DNA from: Candidatus Thorarchaeota archaeon SMTZ1-45
GTDB lineage: Archaea > Asgardarchaeota > Thorarchaeia > Thorarchaeales > Thorarchaeaceae
Length of the DNA: 51,565 nucleotides
Direction: 5' to 3'
Assembly (NCBI GenBank): GCA_001563335.1
Contig: LRSL01000047.1
Coordinates: 1 to 51,565 of the forward strand
Shown here piece after piece: positions 24,620 through 32,922 of this stretch; position 1 is the first letter of the stretch, and each line of letters opens with the position of its first letter. Made by a program: the position numbers and the translations under genes. Under the pieces are notes generated by a model. The model saw nothing but the letters and a program-made list of their open reading frames with translations. It ran no database searches and was not told where the DNA came from.

Positions 24620-25471
24620 TAGATGAGTAGTAACATCCCAGAGTTGTTTCTGAAGTTCAGTATCATATGAGGTTTCTGAGGTTTCAACAATCTCCTTCTT
24701 GGCAAAACACTTCCCGGTCACACCTTCAACATCAGGTGATGCCGCTACATAGACTGGGGTTTCAGCGCCTTCTTTAGCACTGAGCTGGAAAGGTTTCATC
24801 ATCCCAAACATGATTCGAGACATCATACTACCAGTGTTGCGACCAAGATTAGTAGCCACAAAGCCAGGGAGAACCACATTAACCGCTACACCTGTATCTT
24901 TCAAACGGTGAGCCAGCTCGTAGGTATGCATGACAACCATGAGCTTTGTATTTCTATAGACGTTCATGGATTTGTAGGATGACTCACTCTGTAAATCATC
25001 CAAATCTAATTTCGCTGATTTATGGAGTCCGGAGGAGAGATTAATCACTCTGGAGGAGGCAGTCTTTTTCAACAAAGGCAGAAGTTCGTGTGTGAGAAGA
25101 AATGGTGCAAGATAGTTTACAGCAAATGTCATCTCGAATCCTTCAGCAGTCACCTGTCGTTTATTGAAGACAGCTCCCGCATTATTCACAAGGACATCTA
25201 GTCGATCATACCTGTTCATAAATTCTAGAGCGAACCTCCGGATCGAATCCATTGAGCACATGTCACAAATCATTAGGTCCACAGAGTCATTTCCGCTCTG
25301 TTGGATGATTTCAGAACGAGCATTTTCGCCCCTTTCCTTGTTTCGAACAACCATGACAACTTTAGAACCCATTTCTGCTAGTGCTAACGCTGTTTCTTTT
25401 CCAATACCGGAATTGCTACCAGTAACAATACAAACTTTGTCCTTCAAGGTCAGCTCTCCAAGATGATGCAT
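24608..25471 (-). CDS. Short-chain dehydrogenase/reductase (retinol-dehydrogenase-like)
   Basis: An SDR oxidoreductase of about 287 residues. The NAD(P)-binding motif is TGSNSGIGKETALALA, with VVMVVRNKERG next, where the Arg favours NADP(H). NNAGAVFNKR and the active-site Ser and YRNTK (Tyr-x-x-x-Lys) follow. This subgroup resembles eukaryotic retinol dehydrogenases and WWOX-type enzymes; the substrate is unknown. The frame is open to GTG 25555, but ATG 25471 (MHHLGELTLKDK) just before the cofactor motif is preferred, since the longer form overlaps the divergent DinB gene. The stop region overlaps the longin-like gene by 12 bases. Confidence 0.88.
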   Translation of the reverse strand: MHHLGELTLKDKVCIVTGSNSGIGKETALALAEMGSKVVMVVRNKERGENARSEIIQQSGNDSVDLMICDMCSMDSIRRFALEFMNRYDRLDVLVNNAGAVFNKRQVTAEGFEMTFAVNYLAPFLLTHELLPLLKKTASSRVINLSSGLHKSAKLDLDDLQSESSYKSMNVYRNTKLMVVMHTYELAHRLKDTGVAVNVVLPGFVATNLGRNTGSMMSRIMFGMMKPFQLSAKEGAETPVYVAASPDVEGVTGKCFAKKEIVETSETSYDTELQKQLWDVTTHLLGL

Positions 25472-25535
25472 AATAGCTTGTAGAAATCTGAGTGAGTGAC
25501 TACCTTCATTAAGATGTGGGTATGCCTGGTGGTCT

Positions 25536-26006
25536 ATGTTTCTTGTTGAGAACATTGTTGGCTACCTAGCCTGGGCAAACACTTCAATCTGGAAGATAGT
25601 GGAAACTCTCAGTGATGATGAGTTTGAACGATCTCTTGCAGAGAATGTAGGTAGTATTCAAAGAAGGTATATTCATCTGGCTGAGGACTCTTGGGAGTGG
25701 TATCATGATTGGCATGGAGATCACCCTCAAGAGCCCGATTTCTATAATATGACAAGAGGTGAGCTCTATCAGTTCATTTCTGACTATATGGACAAATGGC
25801 AAACTGCAATTGTAGAGAGGAATATCGAAGAATTCACGGATGAACGAGCAGGAAAAGTGGTCGTGATGACCATAGATGAGATATTATTCCATTTGGTGAA
25901 CCATTTCACATACCATAGAGGACAGATTGCTATGGGTTTGAAGATACTTGGAAAAGAGGTTCCTATGACTGATTATGTTCCCTACAGATTCTCTGTGATC
26001 CAATAG
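25536..26006 (+). CDS. DinB/YfiT-like metal-binding four-helix protein
   Basis: A 156-residue DinB-superfamily protein. The fold is a four-helix bundle with three metal-binding histidines, seen here as the His in RRYIHLAEDSWEW and the pair in HLVNHFTYHRGQIAMGL. The last segment is the family's most conserved block. Members include thiol-dependent transferases and damage-induced proteins; no specific role can be set. ATG 25536 has GGTGGTCT directly before it. Confidence 0.87.
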   Translation: MFLVENIVGYLAWANTSIWKIVETLSDDEFERSLAENVGSIQRRYIHLAEDSWEWYHDWHGDHPQEPDFYNMTRGELYQFISDYMDKWQTAIVERNIEEFTDERAGKVVVMTIDEILFHLVNHFTYHRGQIAMGLKILGKEVPMTDYVPYRFSVIQ

Positions 26007-26103
26007 ACGAAATTGGTGGACTAAATAAGGTAAATATTGGTACGTATAACTTAGGTTCTCCTATATGAGAATTCGTTGATTTGTAATAGGGTGAAAGATT
26101 GAA

Positions 26104-26550
26104 TCAGTAAGTGATTCCATGTTCAACATAGTATTTCATAAGAGTGAGTGCTTCACCCCAACCAGCAGCACATTCCAGTAGGGCAGCCCGACCAGATGGT
26201 GTATCATGATAGCCATACTCTCTTAGCCGAACAATCGTCCCTTCTTCGACTGGTTCAAAGTCAATCTCGATAGTTGTTGCATAAGTTGGATTATCAGAAT
26301 ACCATTGAAACACGAAACGTTCAGGTCGCCTAGCCTCCAGCACCGGACACTTTGCTTCAGCCGTATATTTATCTGGACCCCAATCTTTCCAACGAAGCGT
26401 TATGCTACCACCAGCTCTAGCATCAACCTCTGATCCAATAGTGAACCACGCATCCAAACCTTCAGCAGTGGTCAGAGCATCGTAGACCTCTTCTGGTTTA
26501 GCTCGGACTAATGTGTTCTGCTTGATCTCAGCATCAATCAGTTTAGTCAT
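26104..26550 (-). CDS. SRPBCC/AHSA1 domain protein
   Basis: A 148-residue START-like (SRPBCC) ligand-binding protein. It has the opening KQNTLVRAKPEEVYDALTT, the WFTIGSEVDARAGGSITLRW block, and the C-terminal helix AALLECAAGWGEALTLMKYY typical of the AHSA1 group. Such proteins bind hydrophobic ligands or help other proteins fold. ATG 26550 has GGTGAG at good spacing. A TATA element and palindromes lie upstream. Confidence 0.88.
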   Translation of the reverse strand: MTKLIDAEIKQNTLVRAKPEEVYDALTTAEGLDAWFTIGSEVDARAGGSITLRWKDWGPDKYTAEAKCPVLEARRPERFVFQWYSDNPTYATTIEIDFEPVEEGTIVRLREYGYHDTPSGRAALLECAAGWGEALTLMKYYVEHGITY

Positions 26551-26572
26551 GCAATCTCACCATGTTTATTCT

Positions 26573-26603
26573 TAACTATAGTTATACTATTTGTTATAAA
26601 AAA
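26573..26603 (-). promoter_or_regulatory. Promoter with palindromes for the SRPBCC gene
   Basis: The perfect palindrome TAACTATAGTTA (26573-26584) overlaps a second inverted repeat, ATAGT-TAT-ACTAT (26578-26590). Both lie just downstream of a TATA-like TTTTTTTATAAC (about 26594-26605, minus strand). This places them at the expected transcription start, where a repressor could block initiation. Confidence 0.45.
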
Positions 26604-26636
26604 ACCTTCTGTAACAGACCCAAAATGGGTTTTGAA

Positions 26637-27575
26637 TCAAGAATCAAGTGGTTCCGTTGCAGGCTCATCTGCTGTTTTGTCTGGTGCTTCATTTGTTGAT
26701 GTTTTTCTTGCAATCACAGGTTTCTCTACCTCGCCCGCGGCGAGTCCTCGTGCAAACCGTTGAATGAAACCAACAGACCTTCTCTGTGACGCTTCATTCA
26801 AAAAGACAACAGGCATTATGAAAGCCATTATTAACAGCGGAATTCCGAGAGTCCACAAAGAACCAAAAAGAAGTTTGTCTGCTGTTAGTGTTACACCATA
26901 GACTATGACTGGAGTGATAAAGTGGGCACTGATCATCGCTATTGGAAATGAGAATAGGGAATATCCTCCAAGCATACTACTATACCATCGACCAACGCCT
27001 TCTGTGTCGGGGCATTGACGTGCATTTAATTGTCCCTCTTTGAGATGCGTTACTATTCCAGCATCATTGAGGATCCAAGTCGGAACAAAAAATGCCAAGG
27101 CGATAGGCATGATTATGAGAGCACCCATTAAAGTTACGCTTAATGAAACTAGATATGATTCATCAGGAAGAAGAGCGTCATATGGAGCAACAATTAGTCC
27201 CCTAATGAGCCCTACGACTAAGCCTGATGAACTGACACTAAAAAGTGCAGGAGCGACACTCCTACGAATCATTCGGTAGCCTCCAAAATCTTGGCCAATA
27301 TCCATGATACTGAAATTGTAGGTTGCGGATTTTATTATTCTGCTGCTTGTGAGGAAAAGAGCAGCAAGGGGAAGTGTAATGATGTAATATTCTATCGCAA
27401 TGATGGGGATGGCTATTCCAAGGATGATCAAGATGTCTGTAAAGAGCGAGCCTTCGATAAACGGAAAAAATTCGAAAGATGGGAGTATTGACGTCACTTG
27501 GTAAAAGACGTATATCGAAAACGCTATGCCTCCAATGGAGAAGATAGTTGGAAACACAAACCTTGCCTTACCCAT
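26637..27575 (-). CDS. Multi-pass membrane protein of unknown function
   Basis: A 312-residue membrane protein with about seven hydrophobic segments and a polar C-terminal tail rich in Thr, Glu and Pro (NEAPDKTADEPATEP). A cytoplasmic-looking loop contains NDAGIVTHLKEGQLNARQCPDTEGVGRW, which might bind a ligand. No family is recognised. The divergent gene at 27685 is another membrane protein. Confidence 0.75.
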   Translation of the reverse strand: MGKARFVFPTIFSIGGIAFSIYVFYQVTSILPSFEFFPFIEGSLFTDILIILGIAIPIIAIEYYIITLPLAALFLTSSRIIKSATYNFSIMDIGQDFGGYRMIRRSVAPALFSVSSSGLVVGLIRGLIVAPYDALLPDESYLVSLSVTLMGALIIMPIALAFFVPTWILNDAGIVTHLKEGQLNARQCPDTEGVGRWYSSMLGGYSLFSFPIAMISAHFITPVIVYGVTLTADKLLFGSLWTLGIPLLIMAFIMPVVFLNEASQRRSVGFIQRFARGLAAGEVEKPVIARKTSTNEAPDKTADEPATEPLDS

Positions 27576-27684
27576 TTTAAATCAAAACTCCGTGTCATTC
27601 ATCCTATATAACTCAACTTGGTGATATTTAGATTGTATTCAGACGAAGAGGTTTAAATCACACTCTGCAAAGTATCATGAAGCG

Positions 27685-28476
27685 ATGGCGCTTCCAATAG
27701 GTTCGAACTCGAGCAGATTTGTGGCTTTTGTGGCTGTTTTTACAGCAATGATTGCAGTTTTGGATGCAATTCCCACGATACCCACGTTCTATGCTGGAAT
27801 TTGGGACAGCTGGCCGTTCTTGTTGAGTCCTATTGTTGGAATCTTATTGGGACCCTACATAGGGGCCTTATCTGTGGGATTGGGCTGTTTCTTGGGACAT
27901 ATGATATACTTCCGAGACCCTACTGAGCTTCTATTCATGTTGGGATTGCCTCTGGGAGCAGCTATGGCAGGTTTTGTATATCAGCAAAGATGGCGTCCAG
28001 TTTTTGGAATCTATACTGCAATGCTTCTTGGATACTTCATTTATCCGGTTTCGTGGGAACTACCGCTATGGGGAATTTGGGATGTGCTTGTTGGATATGG
28101 TGTATTACTGATCTACACTTTAGCAACATCACGCGGTGTTTGGTCGGACACAAGTGAATGGCATAAGTTGCTGTTACTCCTATTCAGCAGTGCAATTGCT
28201 CTGGAAGCAGATATCCTGTTTCGAATCTTTGTACTAGTCCCAGGGCAAACATACTGGTTCTTCTACGGATGGACACCCAACGAACTTTATTACATATGGT
28301 TGGGTGCGGGATTCATTACACCAATCAAGGTTGTATTAGCGTGTATAGTTGCTGTGACTCTAGGTCGGCAATTGTTGCGAGTTCTTGAACAACATGGAGA
28401 TTCAATAATAGTGGATGATACTGGCGCACAACCAAGCTATACTTCAGCAAGAGTCGAGTCTGAAGATGTATCATGA
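27685..28476 (+). CDS. Membrane protein, possible ECF transporter S component
   Basis: A 263-residue protein with six or seven membrane segments. The N-terminal pattern FVAVFTAMIAVLDAIPTIP, then LLSPIVGILLGPYIGALSVGLGCFLGH, resembles substrate-capture (S) subunits of energy-coupling-factor vitamin transporters, where glycine-rich helices follow a short loop. It is longer than most S subunits and no ATPase genes are next to it. The resemblance is suggestive only. The polar C-terminus overlaps the convergent small gene by 40 bases. Confidence 0.7.
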   Translation: MALPIGSNSSRFVAFVAVFTAMIAVLDAIPTIPTFYAGIWDSWPFLLSPIVGILLGPYIGALSVGLGCFLGHMIYFRDPTELLFMLGLPLGAAMAGFVYQQRWRPVFGIYTAMLLGYFIYPVSWELPLWGIWDVLVGYGVLLIYTLATSRGVWSDTSEWHKLLLLLFSSAIALEADILFRIFVLVPGQTYWFFYGWTPNELYYIWLGAGFITPIKVVLACIVAVTLGRQLLRVLEQHGDSIIVDDTGAQPSYTSARVESEDVS

Positions 28477-28703
28477 CGTCGCATCGGGAACCAACCAGCC
28501 CAAGAGAGTGTGAGGAAGACAATGAGTGAAATAATAGCCCATGAACCGTAAGTAACTAGCTCATATAATGGATAGTTGGTTGATATTCCTATCATAGGGA
28601 GAAGATAGAGATCGATAATGACCCATGCAACGAACAGAGAGATTGCAGCAGCTGTTCCAATGATCCGTCTTGGATTGTCAGTATTCAGATCCATTATTCT
28701 CAC
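28437..28703 (-). CDS. Small protein with two membrane helices
   Basis: An 88-residue frame (85 from the second ATG, MDLNTDNPRR). It has two clear hydrophobic stretches, IIGTAAAISLFVAWVIIDLY and a second around SWAIISLIVFLTLSWAGW, and ends in a polar tail. No family is recognised. The 3' end overlaps the convergent membrane-protein gene by 40 bases. Two well-formed helices argue for a real product. Confidence 0.6.
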   Translation of the reverse strand: MRIMDLNTDNPRRIIGTAAAISLFVAWVIIDLYLLPMIGISTNYPLYELVTYGSWAIISLIVFLTLSWAGWFPMRRHDTSSDSTLAEV

Positions 28704-28951
28704 TGATAGAATTGCAAGATGTGGGGGTTTTCTATGTTGTCCTATGAGCTATTTACTGTGGAATAGAACCTCAGGATATCTAGCGAAGGTCCATCAAAGA
28801 GGATAGATATAATTCCATTGAGATGCTCATTAAAGAGTGTCAACCAAGAGAATTCGATGAGAGAAGAGTTCTTCTATTGAAAGGAAATTCGAACAGTTAA
28901 TCGCACCACAAATAAGATATTAAAATTCAGTATTTTTGTATCGATTCTTAC

Positions 28952-29242
28952 ATGGAGATTGAAGATATGCCAATACGTTTCATTTCAAGATTATCAGATT
29001 ATGACAAAAAGCATCTTGGTTTCATTGTCCCAAAGTATGTGATGAATTTTTATCAACTCAAGCCTGGGCGATATAAAGGAGGCGTCAGTCTGTCACATGG
29101 GGATGTCACTAGCTGCGGAATAAGTCTCACTAAGTTCAGACACACTCTTCGGGGAAGACTACCTCCAAATGTTGGAAAGAAGGGTGCAATCTCAGAGGTA
29201 TGGATTTATCGTGATACCTGGATTGCGCCTAAAGAAAAATAA
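28952..29242 (+). CDS. Small hypothetical protein, faintly AbrB-like
   Basis: A 96-residue basic protein. The stretch HLGFIVPKYVMNFYQLKPGRY has a loose likeness to the swapped-hairpin DNA-binding AbrB fold (IPK...L.L.PGD), but it is not diagnostic. A TATA-like TTAAAAT near 28919 would give a very short leader. No neighbour helps, as the next gene is convergent. Probably real; function unknown. Confidence 0.6.
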   Translation: MEIEDMPIRFISRLSDYDKKHLGFIVPKYVMNFYQLKPGRYKGGVSLSHGDVTSCGISLTKFRHTLRGRLPPNVGKKGAISEVWIYRDTWIAPKEK

Positions 29243-29264
29243 CGAATTATTTAGCTTTGAAAAT

Positions 29265-29303
29265 TAAAAACAGGAAGAGAGAAGCCCTTTTGGGCACTCT
29301 CTT
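29265..29303 (-). terminator. Hairpin terminator downstream of acs
   Basis: On the minus strand AAGAGAG-T-GCCC pairs with GGGC-T-TCTCTCTT around an AAAA loop (29275-29303), followed by CCTGTTTTTAATTT. It ends the acetyl-CoA synthetase transcript. Confidence 0.7.
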
Positions 29304-29312
29304 TCGGCTATA

Positions 29313-31313
29313 CTATTTGATTCGTTCTCTGACCAGAGTTTCAACGACTGTCGGATCAGCTAAGGTTGTGACATCACCAAGGTCCTCAATCTGACCAGCA
29401 GCAATGCGCTTTAGGATTCGACGCATAATCTTACCTGAACGGGTCTTAGGTAGTGCATCAGCCCACTGTATCTTCTCTGGAGTGGCGATTGGACCTACAT
29501 CAGCACGAACATGATTCCTTAGCTCGAGCTTTAGTGCGTCGGTCTTCTCTACACCCATCTTCAGAGTGACAAAGCAGTAGATGCTTTCACCTTTGATTTC
29601 ATGGGGGAATCCAACCACGGCACACTCTGCCACTGCAGGATGCTTGACCAGAGAGGATTCGATCTCGGCAGTACCTAGTCTGTGGCCAGAAACCTTCAGA
29701 ACGTCATCAAGGCGACCCATAACAAAGTAGTAACCATCCTTGTTGAAACGGGAACCATCACCAGTGTAGTACATTGGATCTCCATTATCAGGGTTCTTAA
29801 ACTGGACCCAATAGGTATCAACAAATCGCTTATGGTCACCATAAACTGTCCTCATGAGACCAGGCCAAGGTTTCTTCATGCAGAGATACCCACCCTCATT
29901 CGCTCCAACTGGGACACCATCCTCTGCTACAATCACTGGATCGACTCCAAAGTAAGGAAATGTACATGACCCAGGGATGGTGGGCGTTGCACCAGGTAGC
30001 GGAGTAAGTATAACGCCGCCAGTTTCGGTTTGCCAGTAGGTGTCAACAATCGGACACTTTTCCTTTCCAATCATCTTGTGGTACCAAATCCAAGCTTCAG
30101 GATTGATTGGCTCACCGACAGTACCAAGCAAGTTCAAGGATGAGAGGTCATGCTTAAAAACTGGCTCATCACCGAATCTCATCAGTGCGCGGATAGCTGT
30201 TGGAGCAGTATAGAACTGATTGACTTTCCACTTCTCGACTTCAAGCCAAAAGCGGTCGTTGTCAGGATAAGTAGGTACAGACTCAAACATCATTGTAGTT
30301 GCTCCAGCTGAGAGAGGACCATACACAATGTAGGAGTGCCCTGTAATCCAACCGATGTCAGCTGTACACCAATAGACATCACCCTCATGCCAATCAAAGA
30401 TGTGCTTGAAGGTGTGGGTCGTGTAAGTCATGTATCCACCAGTTGTGTGAAGCACACCCTTTGGTTTACCAGTTGAACCGGATGTGTATAGAATGAACAA
30501 TGGGTCCTCTGCATTCACCCACTCGGGCTCGCACTTGTCATCAACTTTCTCGTATTCCTCATGGTACCAGAAATCTCTCCCCTCGGTCCACGGAACATCA
30601 ATCCCGACTCTCTTGACAACAAGAACCTTCTCGACCATTGAGAGGCCTTCAACTGCTGTATCGGCCCCAGCTTTCTGTGGAATAGTCTTGCCAGATCGGA
30701 AATAACCATCAGCTGTGACAAGTAACTTACCCTCACAGTCTAGGATTCTGTCTTTGACAGAGTCAGCGCTGAAGCCACCAAAAACAATACTGTGTACAGC
30801 ACCAATCCTGACACATGCAAGCATGATGATTGCAAGCTCGGGAATCATGGGGAGATACATAGTAATCCTATCGCCTTTCTTTACGCCGAGGTTCTTCAGA
30901 ACATTTGCTGCTTTGTTGACCTCGCTAAGGAGCTCACTGTAAGTGTAAGTCTTTGACTCCTCGAGGGGTTCTCCTTGCCATATCAGAGCAATCTGGTCAC
31001 CCTTACCTGCCTCGACATGCTTGTCAAGACAGTTGTAAGCCATATTGGTTACACCGTCTTTGAACCAGGAAAACCGAATATTTTTGACGTCTTCCCACTC
31101 AAATCCCTTGGTTGGCTCTTTCTTCCAATAACAAAGTTCCTTGGCTGCTTTGAGCCAGAATTCATCAGGATTTTCGACAGACTCCTTCCAGATCTTCATT
31201 CGCTCATCGTGGCCCTTAACATAAGCCTTGTCTACGAAGCTCTTTGGGGGGTCGAACCGCCTTTCTTCCTGGCTATAAACTGAAATCTTCTTCTCTTCTG
31301 ACAAGTATGTCAC
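29313..31313 (-). CDS. acs: Acetyl-CoA synthetase (AMP-forming)
   Basis: A 666-residue ANL-superfamily enzyme that activates acetate with ATP and CoA. It shows the P-loop YTSGSTGKPKGVLHTTGGYM, TVGEPINPEAW, the DTYWQTETGG acetate-pocket motif (Trp retained), YYTGDGSRFNKDGYY and the A10 motif PKTRSGKIMRRIL. The Lys in that last motif is the site acetylated in bacterial and archaeal homologues to switch the enzyme off. Length and motif order are normal. The neighbouring CoA-transferase/GNAT gene and carboxylate transporter suggest a short-chain acid pathway. Confidence 0.96.
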   Translation of the reverse strand: MTYLSEEKKISVYSQEERRFDPPKSFVDKAYVKGHDERMKIWKESVENPDEFWLKAAKELCYWKKEPTKGFEWEDVKNIRFSWFKDGVTNMAYNCLDKHVEAGKGDQIALIWQGEPLEESKTYTYSELLSEVNKAANVLKNLGVKKGDRITMYLPMIPELAIIMLACVRIGAVHSIVFGGFSADSVKDRILDCEGKLLVTADGYFRSGKTIPQKAGADTAVEGLSMVEKVLVVKRVGIDVPWTEGRDFWYHEEYEKVDDKCEPEWVNAEDPLFILYTSGSTGKPKGVLHTTGGYMTYTTHTFKHIFDWHEGDVYWCTADIGWITGHSYIVYGPLSAGATTMMFESVPTYPDNDRFWLEVEKWKVNQFYTAPTAIRALMRFGDEPVFKHDLSSLNLLGTVGEPINPEAWIWYHKMIGKEKCPIVDTYWQTETGGVILTPLPGATPTIPGSCTFPYFGVDPVIVAEDGVPVGANEGGYLCMKKPWPGLMRTVYGDHKRFVDTYWVQFKNPDNGDPMYYTGDGSRFNKDGYYFVMGRLDDVLKVSGHRLGTAEIESSLVKHPAVAECAVVGFPHEIKGESIYCFVTLKMGVEKTDALKLELRNHVRADVGPIATPEKIQWADALPKTRSGKIMRRILKRIAAGQIEDLGDVTTLADPTVVETLVRERIK

Positions 31314-31449
31314 CTAATGTTGTCAATATGATGGCCGACGAGCAAAATATAGACTATATGAAGCTTGTCAAATATCACGTAGTTTCATGAAATAAGGGCA
31401 CAACATAGAACACTCATAAAGTAACTAGAAAAGTGGAAAAGAGAGGAAT

Positions 31450-31475
31450 GAGGTCAAGGAGAAACCCTCGACCTC
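31450..31475 (-). terminator. Hairpin terminator downstream of the OFA transporter gene
   Basis: On the minus strand GAGGTC-G-AGG pairs with CCT-T-GACCTC (31450-31475) around a short loop, followed by ATTCCTCTCTTTTCC. It lies 13 bases after the transporter stop codon. Confidence 0.6.
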
Positions 31476-31488
31476 TGTTTTCAACCGA

Positions 31489-32778
31489 TTATTTACTCCG
31501 TTTGGATTTCAAGACCAGTGTGAACAAGACTGCTATAATGGCAAGTACTCCAGTCACAATAAAGGCCATGAAGTAGGAGTCAGTTATATCAACGATAGGA
31601 CCAGCTACGAATGCGCCAGTGATTCCAGCAATTCCGTATGCTGTGAACATCACACCATAGTTCTTACCAACATTCTTGCTTCCAAAGAAATCTGCAGTGG
31701 CTGATGGGAATAATGCAAAATTGCCGCCGAAGCAGAAACCAATCAATGAAGCAATACCCATTACTGCAACCCAGCTGATGCTGATTGTAGACATCCATGC
31801 AAAGGCAAACATTCCCAAGGCGAGCACTATGAACATCAGAATCATGGTATTCTCACGACCTAATTTGTCAGATGTGGCACCCCAGACAATTCTTCCTGCA
31901 GCATTGAGTAAGCTCATGACCCCTACTATCACAACAGCATCAGCTGTAGCATCAATTGCCAGAGCAGCTGTCTTGACATTGCCCAGTGTCATTAGGCCTG
32001 CAGTTGCTGCAAACACAAACATTAGCCAGAGGAGCCAAAAGGTAGATGTCCGAATCATTTGACCCGGCATCATCCCAGTACCAGCACCATCAGCTATGGT
32101 TGAGGGAGGTGTATAACCAGCAGGAAGCCACCCCTCAGGGGGATTTGTGAGAAGTTGGGATCCAAACACAACAAGTATGAGGTAAACAATACCGAGTATC
32201 AGCATAGGCATTCCAATATTAGCGGTGGTTGGTACATTGTAGATGTTCAACAAGAACTGTTCAACATATCCAAACACCAAAGCACCAGCACCAAAACCAG
32301 CAACAGCAATACCAGTGATTGTCCCTTTTTTATCTGGGAACCATTTGACCAGAGCTGCAATTGGACAGACATATGCAAAACCGATACCCGCTCCACCAAT
32401 TATACCATAAGTGATGATGAGGTAGATTGTACCTAGAAGTGCATCAGACCCTGCGATTTGATCAACAAAGAACGCAAGAATATAACCTACACCTAAAAGG
32501 ATACCACCAACTGTAGCAACCTTTCTAGGACCAACACGGTCCTGCCATCTTCCTGCAAATATCATGAATAATGCGAACGAAGCCAATCCGGCTGCAAATG
32601 GCAACTGTGAATAGAGAGAGGGCCAGAGATATACACCAACAGGGGGACTTCCTCCATTCAGAGCAGTCTGGAAGAAGGACCATGCGTATATCGAACCTAA
32701 GCACAGTTGTACAATAAGCGCACCGAGAATAACAAGGTTCCTGTTACCAATTTTCTCATCAGACATAATCAAATTCAC
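31489..32778 (-). CDS. OFA-family MFS transporter (oxalate/formate antiporter-like)
   Basis: A 429-residue permease with twelve membrane segments. OFA-type features are LGSIYAWSFFQTAL in helix 1, RWQDRVGPRKVATVGG in the first loop, GGAGIGFAYVCPIAALVKWFPDKKG and NPPEGWLPAGY before the central loop. The second half has ATSDKLGRENTM. Members move small carboxylates such as oxalate, formate or lactate. Proximity to acs suggests acetate or another short acid, by inference. ATG 32766 (MSDEKIGNRN) is likely the true start. Confidence 0.9.
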   Translation of the reverse strand: MNLIMSDEKIGNRNLVILGALIVQLCLGSIYAWSFFQTALNGGSPPVGVYLWPSLYSQLPFAAGLASFALFMIFAGRWQDRVGPRKVATVGGILLGVGYILAFFVDQIAGSDALLGTIYLIITYGIIGGAGIGFAYVCPIAALVKWFPDKKGTITGIAVAGFGAGALVFGYVEQFLLNIYNVPTTANIGMPMLILGIVYLILVVFGSQLLTNPPEGWLPAGYTPPSTIADGAGTGMMPGQMIRTSTFWLLWLMFVFAATAGLMTLGNVKTAALAIDATADAVVIVGVMSLLNAAGRIVWGATSDKLGRENTMILMFIVLALGMFAFAWMSTISISWVAVMGIASLIGFCFGGNFALFPSATADFFGSKNVGKNYGVMFTAYGIAGITGAFVAGPIVDITDSYFMAFIVTGVLAIIAVLFTLVLKSKRSK

Positions 32779-32922
32779 CCGTCACAATGTCAGGTTTTGA
32801 GCGGCTGGCGGGACCTACCCCACTAAAAGCCTTCCGAATTGTCATATATTGAATTAAGTCACTAGCAAATGCCTATATGCAACTTCCTTATCGAAGGAGC
32901 CATTGAGAAGAGGTAATCTGCA

